From Candidatus Daviesbacteria bacterium (GTDB lineage Bacteria > Patescibacteriota > Microgenomatia > Daviesbacterales > UBA10151), in the NCBI GenBank assembly GCA_016186985.1, contig JACPKO010000046.1, forward strand, positions 1-5,452: 5,452 nt of DNA, given 5' to 3'. A program made the translations under genes and the position numbers. The notes beneath the pieces are model-generated. The model was not told the origin of the DNA and did not search any database. It saw only the letters and a list, made by a program, of their open reading frames with translations. Positions within the stretch are counted from its first letter, which is position 1; each line of letters opens with the position of its first letter. Positions 1-5,452 of the stretch are shown here, in pieces.

Positions 1-2
1 AT

Positions 3-1781
3 ATGAGCGCTGAAGTCCGCCCTGCTATAGCCGAAATTAGAGCTACCCATTTTGGTCCCGAAGGCCAACTTATTGACAAGACTAAACCAGAAGCTCAAAA
101 CCCTAAACAGCAACAAGAAAGAAAAGGATGGTTAGGTGGACTTTTGGGAAAACTAAGAAAAGAAGAGTTATCTAAAGCGGAAGGACCCAAGCATGTACTG
201 GAAACTATAGAACAAGTTGGGTTACTGGATAAGATGCAGGTAACTACAGAGAGATTGCATAAAATAGCGGAGGACGATGTTGGATTTAAAAATGGCGAGA
301 ATGAATATTATGATGCGAGATTGAATAGAGTAAATTTAGGCGAAATTGATAGAAGACGAATAGAAAGAGGAGGCGAAACAACTCCATTAGTTAAAGTACC
401 TGATGAAGTAAGCAATATAATAGAAAGTTTGAACAAGGCAGCTGGTCAGTCAGAGGGTGATTCGATAAGGTCAATTGCTCTAATGAGCTTTATGGATATG
501 GAAGTCAAAACTGCAAACGGAATCATAATATCACTGAGGCTTCCTCAAACTACTGTAGAAAGCACTCCAGGCAACGTACAATTTAATCACATTAGGTTAC
601 ATATTAATGCAAGTGCCTTAGGTAACAATCCGGAACTGTTGAAGCGGATTTCAGATATCGAGACCCAATTTAGCGACCAGGCAAGCTTATTGAATATAAG
701 CGAGGTTCTTTTAAAGTATGCAGAGGATGTTGTAGATAAATTGCCAGAAGAAAATAAGACCAGGGTAGCTGAAAGAGAGAAAGAAGAGAAAGAGAGACAA
801 GAACAATTAGAGCGAAGCAGACAGGAAGCTGAGGGCTATATGAGAAGAGGCAGAGTTAACAATAAGATTCGCGATGCACTTAAAGTGCCTCAAGAAGATG
901 GAGTCGACAGGAAGAGGGTTGAATCTGAAGTTCAATTTAAAGTCCTTTCAGAAAGAGATCAGCGTTATCTTGATGAATCAATACGTAATATTATGATTAA
1001 AATACTAGAGAACTACCCGGATAATTTGCCTGATGCAGTAATATTGCCCGATACTTCAGCTACGCCTCTGGCAGATGTTTTAAGGCCGGTTTTTGCAGCC
1101 ATTGCTCAAAAAAGGGGACTTGATAAAGTCCCTGAATTAATTCCTTTTAAACCATTAAGAAAAGATGAAGATTACAGCGCGGAACTTGATCCTGAAGAGG
1201 CGTCTGGGGAAATTGACGGAAAAACTCTTGAATCAAGAACTTATCATAAACAAAAAGCTTCAGAAATATCCGAACGGCTTAAGGCAGAACACCCTGACCG
1301 CAAACCATCGATAATTATTGTTGATGATTATGCGAATGATCAAACGCTGACAACTAAAACTATCCGAAATGCTTTCGGCAGGAGGGATATTTCTGCCTAC
1401 CCGCTTTTGTCATCGGGAGAAAATGGTGGATATGACAGGGTATACGAAGGACTAGTTGATCCATACTCAGCTGGAGCTCGGTTTGAACAAAAGATAGAGA
1501 CTGCGGCTGCCGGGTCTGAAAGTGCGAGAGTTAGTTTTTCGCTAGAAGATGGCGGATTAGACAGAAACTCTCAAGGATTTGATTTTAGAAGTCAGAGGTT
1601 GAATGCAATACAACAATATATGATAGATAATCCCGATAGTGATACCTCTTTAACTACCGAGGAACGGGTCAATAAGGTCAAAGAGCTTCCACAGTTTTCT
1701 TATCAAAATATTCCTGGGATCTCACACGACATGGCTCTTATCGGAAGCCAGATAGCACAGGATATTTTGCAAGCTGCCTGA
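3..1781 (+). CDS. Large charged protein with C-terminal phosphoribosyltransferase-like domain (function unknown)
   Basis: A 592-aa frame opens at an ATG two bases from the window edge. The true start may lie upstream, and no ribosome site can be judged. No signal peptide or membrane segment is visible, so the protein is probably cytoplasmic. Residues 1-60 are polar, with a short Gly/Leu/Lys patch (WLGGLLGKLRK, 43-53). Residues 130-245 look like a mixed alpha/beta region. Residues 250-285 are a highly charged Glu/Arg/Lys helix, probably coiled coil. The C-terminal half resembles a type I phosphoribosyltransferase fold: a strand and loop VILPDTSATPLADVLRP (346-362), then a strand IIIVDDYANDQTLTT (437-451) where these enzymes carry the PRPP loop VDDvxTTGxT. 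The two acidic residues (D441, D442) are present, but YANDQT replaces the usual TTG turn, so normal PRPP binding is doubtful. The fold call is by eye from motifs. Substrate and pathway are unknown. The gene is followed by a weak terminator and is probably transcribed separately from polA. Confidence 0.6.
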   Translation: MSAEVRPAIAEIRATHFGPEGQLIDKTKPEAQNPKQQQERKGWLGGLLGKLRKEELSKAEGPKHVLETIEQVGLLDKMQVTTERLHKIAEDDVGFKNGENEYYDARLNRVNLGEIDRRRIERGGETTPLVKVPDEVSNIIESLNKAAGQSEGDSIRSIALMSFMDMEVKTANGIIISLRLPQTTVESTPGNVQFNHIRLHINASALGNNPELLKRISDIETQFSDQASLLNISEVLLKYAEDVVDKLPEENKTRVAEREKEEKERQEQLERSRQEAEGYMRRGRVNNKIRDALKVPQEDGVDRKRVESEVQFKVLSERDQRYLDESIRNIMIKILENYPDNLPDAVILPDTSATPLADVLRPVFAAIAQKRGLDKVPELIPFKPLRKDEDYSAELDPEEASGEIDGKTLESRTYHKQKASEISERLKAEHPDRKPSIIIVDDYANDQTLTTKTIRNAFGRRDISAYPLLSSGENGGYDRVYEGLVDPYSAGARFEQKIETAAAGSESARVSFSLEDGGLDRNSQGFDFRSQRLNAIQQYMIDNPDSDTSLTTEERVNKVKELPQFSYQNIPGISHDMALIGSQIAQDILQAA

Positions 1782-1809
1782 TTATTCTTTTATACTAGGC
1801 GCTCTTTTT
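1772..1809 (+). terminator. Weak intrinsic terminator overlapping the stop codon of the upstream gene
   Basis: The arms AGC-T-GCCT (1772-1779) and AGGC-GCT (1797-1803) pair over 7 bp with one bulged T. They enclose a 17-nt AT-rich loop and are followed by a short T run (1805-1809). The TGA stop (1779-1781) starts in the left arm. The long loop and five-T tail make this a modest terminator at best. It would separate the upstream gene from polA. Confidence 0.4.
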
Positions 1810-1810
1810 C

Positions 1811-1826
1811 TGGTAGAATCAACCCA
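1811..1826 (+). promoter_or_regulatory. Extended -10 promoter of polA, predicted to give a leaderless mRNA
   Basis: TAGAAT (1814-1819) matches the -10 consensus at 5 of 6 positions and is preceded by TGG, the TGn motif of extended -10 promoters. Counting the final T as -7 places +1 at 1826, the A of the polA ATG. No good -35 box is found 16-18 bp upstream, as expected for an extended -10 promoter. No Shine-Dalgarno sequence lies before the ATG (AATCAACCC). Both points fit a leaderless transcript. A second -10-like hexamer, TATACT (1791-1796), lies further upstream. Confidence 0.55.
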
Positions 1827-4009
1827 TGAAGCGACTTGTACTCGTTGATGGAAATGCGCTGTTTCATAGGGCATTCCATGCGACACCTCCACTGACCACC
1901 TCAAAAGGCGAATTAATAAACGCGGTCTTCGGGTTTACGAATATGTTTTTAAAAACCTGGGATGATTTAAAACCCGATTTTCTGGCAATTGCCTGGGATA
2001 AAGCCGCGCCGACTTTCAGACATAAAGAATACACCCAGTATAAAGCGACCCGTAAGCCTTTGGATGAAGCTCTAGGAAGCCAGTACGGACGGGTGCATGA
2101 GGTAATTGACGCTTTAGGGGTTCCTGAATTTAGCCTTGACGGTTATGAAGCGGATGATGTTATCGGAACATTGGCAAAGCAGGCAGGTAAAAAGGGCGGG
2201 ATAGAGGTAATTGTTTTAACAGGGGATAGGGATATTATGCAGATTATCAACGGGTATGTAAAAATCTTAATGCCTAAAAAAACCCTTCTGGATGTCGGGC
2301 TTTACGGAGAGAAAGAGTTCATTGAGAAGTATTCGTTTAAGCCGGTCCAGATAATTGACTTCAAGGCTTTGGCCGGAGATGCGTCCGATAATATCCCGGG
2401 AGTTGCCGGTATTGGCGCGGTTACTGCGACCAAACTTATTAACCAGTTCGGTTCTGTAGAAAAAATATATCTACCTGAAAATTTAAAGACTCTGCCGGAA
2501 CGAATGCGATTATTACTATCAGAAGGGGCAGAATCAGCAGTTTTGAGTAAAAAACTGGCGACACTGGACCTTTCGTTATGTGCAGTTAAAGACTACAAGC
2601 GTGAAGAAGTTGCAAAGGTTTTTGAAGAGCTGGAGTTTAAAAGCCTACTTAATAAGATTACCGGAAAGGGTAAGGATCCGCTTAAAGGTGGAAACCAGCT
2701 TGGGTTAAATGCCCCGTCGGTTTCAAATGGCCAGAACAAACAGACCTCGGACTTAGATTTGGCTGTATCAAAAGTTCTTGAAAAAATGAGCAAAACAGGA
2801 ATTTTAGTTGATCTTAAATTTTTAGAGAAATTGGGAAAGGAACTAAAGAGTAGGCTGGAGTATTTGCAGTCTGAGATTTTCAAAACAGTCGGGCATGAAT
2901 TTAATTTAAATTCACCAAAACAACTATCAGAGGTATTGTTTGATGATTTAAAATTACCGGTTTACAAAAAAACCAAAACCGGAAGAAGCACGGATGAGGA
3001 AACTTTAAATGAGTTGTCCGCTGCCCATCCGATGATTCCCTTATTTCTTGAGTATCGTCAGCTTTTTAAACTTATTTCTACTTATATTGATGCATTGCCT
3101 AAATCAGTAGGTGAAGACGGAAGGATTCATTCAACATTTAATGTGGAGGGCGCAGCAACCGGAAGACTGTCATCAACAAATCCAAACCTGCAGAACATTC
3201 CGGTTGGTGAAGTTGGGGGGAAAATTAGAAAAGCATTCATAGCCCCGCAAGGAAAAATTTTTCTGGGAGCGGATTATTCCCAGATTGAACTTAGGATTTT
3301 AGCTCATTTATCGGAGGATGAAAATTTAATCAAAGCATTTAAAGAAGGACTGGATATTCACAGCGCAACAGCTTCGAAAATATTTGATGTACCTTTGGAT
3401 GAGGTGACAAGACAGCAAAGAATGGTTGGAAAAACCATGAACTTTGCAACGCTTTACGGTCAGGGTCCGAGAGCTTTGTCAAAACAGCTTAAAATTGATT
3501 ACGCTACTGCCAAAAACTACATTGATGATTATTTTATGCAATTTCCAAAAGTCAGGATCTGGATGGCTAAAGTTTTAGAGGAGGGGATGAAAAACGGATT
3601 TGTGCAGACGTTAGGAGGAAGAAAAAGATATATTCCCGAACTTGCCTCTCAAAATAGGATGATTCAATCTTTCGGAGAACGGGCTGCTATAAATCACCCT
3701 GTTCAGGGGTCAGCAGCTGATATGATTAAAAAAGCTATGGTAGAGATAGACAGGGAGTTAGGGAAAAGGGAAAAGGGAAAAGGGAAAAGGGAAGAAAACT
3801 CTTCACTGATCACTAGCGAAGCGGTTCACTGCCCACTTATTTTACAGGTCCACGATGAGCTTTTATTTGAATGTGATCCTGATTTTGTTGAAGAGGCAGC
3901 AAAAATGATAAAAGAAAAAATGGAACATGCATTGGAATTATCTGTTCCAGTAAAAGTTGATTTAAAATCAGGGGTAAACTGGGGAGAAATGAGTCCTCTA
4001 AAGGTTTGA
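1826..4009 (+). CDS. polA: DNA polymerase I, 5' nuclease plus polymerase, lacking the 3'-5' exonuclease domain
   Basis: This is a family A DNA polymerase, which fills gaps and removes RNA primers in replication and repair. The 5' nuclease (about 1-275) has its acidic metal ligands: LVDGN (D8), WDKAAPTFRH (D58), YEADDVIG (E108, D110, D111), TGDRD (D134, D136) and LAGDASDNIPG (D185, D188), the last leading into the helix-hairpin-helix region. The polymerase (about 308-727) has TGRLSSTNPNLQNIP (445-459), motif A DYSQIELR (D483), the O-helix (R532, K536, F540, Y544) and motif C QVHDE (H676, D677, E678). Between them are only about 30 polar linker residues. The roughly 190-residue exonuclease domain of E. 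coli Pol I and its DxE site are absent, giving 727 aa against 928. F540 is the residue type that disfavours dideoxynucleotides. Compared with E. coli, O-helix A757 is Gly (G535) and G763 is Ala (A541). Residues 646-670 form an unusual insertion encoded by a 7-bp tandem repeat. The ATG is supported by the adjacent -10 box and the conserved N-terminus. The 3' end overlaps a convergent gene by 12 bp. Confidence 0.97.
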   Translation: MKRLVLVDGNALFHRAFHATPPLTTSKGELINAVFGFTNMFLKTWDDLKPDFLAIAWDKAAPTFRHKEYTQYKATRKPLDEALGSQYGRVHEVIDALGVPEFSLDGYEADDVIGTLAKQAGKKGGIEVIVLTGDRDIMQIINGYVKILMPKKTLLDVGLYGEKEFIEKYSFKPVQIIDFKALAGDASDNIPGVAGIGAVTATKLINQFGSVEKIYLPENLKTLPERMRLLLSEGAESAVLSKKLATLDLSLCAVKDYKREEVAKVFEELEFKSLLNKITGKGKDPLKGGNQLGLNAPSVSNGQNKQTSDLDLAVSKVLEKMSKTGILVDLKFLEKLGKELKSRLEYLQSEIFKTVGHEFNLNSPKQLSEVLFDDLKLPVYKKTKTGRSTDEETLNELSAAHPMIPLFLEYRQLFKLISTYIDALPKSVGEDGRIHSTFNVEGAATGRLSSTNPNLQNIPVGEVGGKIRKAFIAPQGKIFLGADYSQIELRILAHLSEDENLIKAFKEGLDIHSATASKIFDVPLDEVTRQQRMVGKTMNFATLYGQGPRALSKQLKIDYATAKNYIDDYFMQFPKVRIWMAKVLEEGMKNGFVQTLGGRKRYIPELASQNRMIQSFGERAAINHPVQGSAADMIKKAMVEIDRELGKREKGKGKREENSSLITSEAVHCPLILQVHDELLFECDPDFVEEAAKMIKEKMEHALELSVPVKVDLKSGVNWGEMSPLKV
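3761..3793 (+). repeat. Heptanucleotide tandem repeat GGGAAAA inside polA
   Basis: Four perfect copies of GGGAAAA (3761-3788) are followed by a partial copy GGGAA (3789-3793). Because 7 is not a multiple of 3, the array cycles through all frames and encodes a 7-residue period (GKREKGK, then GKRE). None of the three phases contains a stop, so the array is readable in any frame. No other array of this unit is seen in the window, only single copies. The array lies at the start of an insertion between the Q-helix region and motif C of the polymerase palm. Confidence 0.9.
3801..3831 (+). repeat. Short hairpin and TTCACTG direct repeats next to the heptamer array
   Basis: Just after the GGGAAAA array, CTTC-A-CT (3801-3807) can pair with AG-C-GAAG (3815-3821). 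This gives a 6-bp stem with one A.C mismatch and a 7-nt loop. TTCACTG occurs twice, at 3802-3808 and 3825-3831, with a further partial TCACT at 3810-3814. These bases encode insertion residues 659-669 of PolA, which have no counterpart in the E. coli enzyme. Together with the array they suggest a small inserted repetitive element. That reading is inference. Confidence 0.4.
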
Positions 4010-4591
4010 AGTAACTGATGTGGTGAGCGTTAAAGCCCTTCTTGCTAAGCGCCTGGGACTTAATGCTTGAACCCATCCTGGAATGACCATATTAGCAGGC
4101 AAGTTGATAATATTTCCTTCAGGGCAATGTAGTGCAGCCTGAGTCCCGATAAACTTTCCAATTGCAGATCCGAGGTCCCCTCCGAGTGCGAATCCTATTA
4201 CGAAAGGAGCTCCTCCCTGAATAATCGGTACTAAATCAGGATAAATATTTTGCGCAGTTCCCGAGAGCGTTTGATAGAGTAAGTTATTTGGATTACTCCA
4301 TGCTGAAGTTAAAAATGGACCCAGAGCCTCCTTACTTAGCTGTGTAATGCTTAAAGCTCCAGACCACCAACCGGTTTTTGAAGAAACCCAGGTAGCAACT
4401 GAAAGCTGAGCCCGTCTGGTTCTCGGATTCCTGTCCAGCCCGGTTGCCTTCAGCAGGTCATCAAATCTTGCTTCCGCCTCGGCATTGATTCTATCTTGAT
4501 CTTCTTGAGCTTGTTTTAAGTCACCGACAGTTTCGGTTAATTTTTGATAATCTTCACGAGGAATAGTTACCAGTTCGATACCTGTAGGCAT
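3998..4591 (-). CDS. Small protein of unknown function: N-terminal coiled coil, Gly-rich hydrophobic C-terminal part
   Basis: I do not recognise this 197-aa protein. Starting at the ATG at 4591, it has a short N-terminal stretch (MPTGIELVTI) and a charged, heptad-like helix (about 12-48) that could form a coiled coil. A basic patch DRNPRTRR (53-60) and a Trp-containing segment (WVSSKTGWW, 68-76) follow. A hydrophobic Gly-rich stretch spans about 117-155 (includes VIGFALGGDLGSAIGKFIG, 131-149) and might sit in or on a membrane. The C-terminus is basic (SPRRLARR, 178-185), then Ser/Thr-rich. There is no signal peptide. The frame stays open to a TTG at 4621, but I prefer the ATG because a consensus -10 box (4601-4606) sits between the two, so the predicted transcript would begin after the TTG. 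The stop codon lies inside the end of polA on the opposite strand. The upstream membrane protein gene ends 41 bp before this start, so readthrough from it is also possible. Confidence 0.65.
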   Translation of the reverse strand: MPTGIELVTIPREDYQKLTETVGDLKQAQEDQDRINAEAEARFDDLLKATGLDRNPRTRRAQLSVATWVSSKTGWWSGALSITQLSKEALGPFLTSAWSNPNNLLYQTLSGTAQNIYPDLVPIIQGGAPFVIGFALGGDLGSAIGKFIGTQAALHCPEGNIINLPANMVIPGWVQALSPRRLARRALTLTTSVTSNL

Positions 4592-4593
4592 AA

Positions 4594-4628
4594 CAGAAGA
4601 ATTATATTCATATTTATTCAAAATTCAA
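4594..4628 (-). promoter_or_regulatory. Strong sigma-70-type promoter, nearly leaderless, for the small unknown gene
   Basis: On the minus strand, TTGAAT (plus positions 4623-4628; 4 of 6 matches to TTGACA) is followed after 16 bp by a perfect TATAAT (4601-4606). With the final T as -7, +1 falls near 4594, three bases before the ATG at 4591. That leaves no room for a Shine-Dalgarno site, and none is seen. The promoter occupies the gap after the stop codon of the upstream membrane protein gene and runs over the frame between the TTG (4621) and the ATG. This decides the start-codon choice. Confidence 0.65.
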
Positions 4629-4632
4629 CTGT

Positions 4633-5445
4633 CTATACCACAAGTTTTCTAACTTCCCGCGTTTCTTTCTCAAATTTGATGAAACCCGTTTTTTCAAGAA
4701 TGAAAAAAATTAGCAATATTGCGGGGCTTAGAAAAAAAGACAAAATCCATAAAGCAAAGCTTACTAAGCTATAAAAGAGGAAAGCCAGTATGATCGGTAT
4801 CGCAAGCAAATAGGGTTTGATGATCTGGTCAAGAGAATCAGTAATTTGGGCTTTAATGATATCCTTAAGGTTTGCTGTAGGCAGAGAGGGTGTTATTTTT
4901 ACTGCACTTTGGTTTGGCGACTTGATATCAGGACCGGAATTTTCATTTGGGATGAGCTCGTCCAGATCTTTCGGGTCAAGGCCGTACTGTTTCAAGATTT
5001 CCGGATTTTGCTTTAGCAGATTAATTTGCTCCTGGCTTAGAGTTGGCAGCTGGGCTAAATATTTTTCCCCTTTGACCGGAATGTTTGCTCCCTGCATGGA
5101 TAAATCAATTGCCCAATCAATAATTGGCTCTGGCAATTTAAATCCCCGGGTTTGAATAATTGTATTGGAATGAAAATAGAAAACCAGCGTAAGAGACAGA
5201 AGCATTAAGGTATTTAAAGTTTTAATAGGGGAGGATAAAAGATTAACCGGCGCAAAATTTACATAAGTTTTTAAATTTGTCGAGAGATTAAAATAAGCTA
5301 TGGATAAACTAATTAAAAACCCTATTCCGGCAATGAGGGCAAGCTCGGGTTTTAAAAATATGAATGGTGTGATGCTTCCGGAACTAGCAAGTGCAAGGTA
5401 ATATTTTACATTTGTGGTGAAAGTTATATAAAGGCAATAAGTCAA
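4633..5445 (-). CDS. Multi-pass membrane protein of unknown function, probably 5'-truncated by the window edge
   Basis: At least 270 aa are encoded. The first possible start inside the window is a TTG at 5445, but the frame is open to the edge at 5452, so the true start is probably outside. I do not recognise a named family. Hydrophobic segments at about 33-52, 76-93, 211-233 and 235-252 look like four transmembrane helices. The N-terminal 25 residues may be part of another. Between helices 2 and 3 lies a soluble loop of about 115 residues with a helical stretch (LSQEQINLLKQNPEILKQYG, 136-155), then a Pro/Asn/Ser-rich linker (about 166-192). The C-terminal tail after the last helix is charged (FEKETREVRK, 258-267) and by the positive-inside rule is likely cytoplasmic. 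That would put the loop on the cytoplasmic side too if all four helices cross, but the topology is uncertain. No catalytic motif is visible. The stop is 41 bp before the next minus-strand gene, which has its own promoter. Confidence 0.7.
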   Translation of the reverse strand: MTYCLYITFTTNVKYYLALASSGSITPFIFLKPELALIAGIGFLISLSIAYFNLSTNLKTYVNFAPVNLLSSPIKTLNTLMLLSLTLVFYFHSNTIIQTRGFKLPEPIIDWAIDLSMQGANIPVKGEKYLAQLPTLSQEQINLLKQNPEILKQYGLDPKDLDELIPNENSGPDIKSPNQSAVKITPSLPTANLKDIIKAQITDSLDQIIKPYLLAIPIILAFLFYSLVSFALWILSFFLSPAILLIFFILEKTGFIKFEKETREVRKLVV

Positions 5446-5452
5446 GCTTGAC

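Noticed and set aside
752..850. Purine-rich stretch in the first gene as a possible repeat or regulatory tract
   Set aside because: It is explained by codons for a Glu/Lys/Arg-rich helix, with no regular nucleotide period.
2593..2883. Open frame of 96 codons on the minus strand inside polA
   Set aside because: It lies opposite the linker and start of the polymerase domain of a clear gene. The product is Ser/Phe/Leu-rich, as expected of an antisense shadow, with no promoter or ribosome site.
3761..3831. Repeat cluster as a CRISPR array or insertion sequence
   Set aside because: The units are 7 bp with no spacers, and there is no transposase, no long terminal inverted repeats and no clear target duplication. 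It is a short tandem repeat within a reading frame.
4026..4067. Imperfect inverted repeat (AGC-TTAA-CCC against GGG-TTAA-GCT) as a possible bidirectional terminator between polA and the convergent gene
   Set aside because: Only 10 of 13 positions pair, the loop is 16 nt, and neither side is followed by a T run. It also lies within the C-terminal codons of the minus-strand gene.
3837..4076. Open frame of 79 codons on the minus strand across the polA 3' end
   Set aside because: It is antisense to motif C of polA and overlaps the better-supported minus-strand gene in another frame. Its composition is low-complexity Leu/Pro/Gln.
4592..4621. TTG at 4621 as start of the small minus-strand gene
   Set aside because: It lies upstream of a consensus TATAAT box whose predicted transcript would not include it, and no Shine-Dalgarno site precedes it.
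4544..4774. Plus-strand open frame across the gap between the two minus-strand genes
   Set aside because: It runs antisense to both genes and over their promoter, shows no recognisable protein features and has no initiation signal.
4817..5155. Plus-strand open frame of 112 codons
   Set aside because: It is antisense to the soluble loop of the membrane protein, and its Ser/Trp/Phe/Cys-rich translation is typical of a shadow frame.

Overview
The window looks like chromosomal DNA from an uncultivated, small-genome bacterium. My best guess is the Candidate Phyla Radiation (Patescibacteria), possibly Microgenomates. This is inference from four things: moderate-to-low GC, a compact family A DNA polymerase with no 3'-5' exonuclease domain, -10 boxes placed almost directly on the ATG with no Shine-Dalgarno sequence, and neighbouring genes I cannot match to well-known families. 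A database search is needed to fix the taxonomy.

Layout, left to right. (1) Positions 3-1781 (+) encode a large, charged, soluble protein of at least 592 aa. Its C-terminal half looks like a phosphoribosyltransferase-type fold with an altered PRPP loop. Its 5' end lies at the window edge, so the start is uncertain. (2) Positions 1772-1825 hold a weak intrinsic terminator overlapping the stop codon, then an extended -10 promoter for the next gene. (3) Positions 1826-4009 (+) encode DNA polymerase I (polA, 727 aa). It has an intact 5' nuclease and an intact polymerase domain joined directly by a short linker. A 7-bp tandem repeat (GGGAAAA) has been absorbed into the palm coding sequence just before catalytic motif C. 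(4) On the minus strand, converging on polA, are a small protein of unknown function (3998-4591) with its own strong promoter and a four-helix membrane protein (4633 to about 5445 or beyond). The small gene's 3' end overlaps that of polA by 12 bp.

Only polA has a firmly assignable function: gap filling, RNA primer removal and repair. Nothing shows that the flanking genes work with it. The two minus-strand genes are adjacent and both have hydrophobic segments, so a shared envelope role is possible but unproven. I saw no tRNA, rRNA, CRISPR array, insertion sequence or recognisable defence system. No non-coding stretch exceeds about 50 bp. The points most worth a second look are the repeat inside polA, the exonuclease-less polymerase architecture, the leaderless promoters and the divergent PRTase-like protein.
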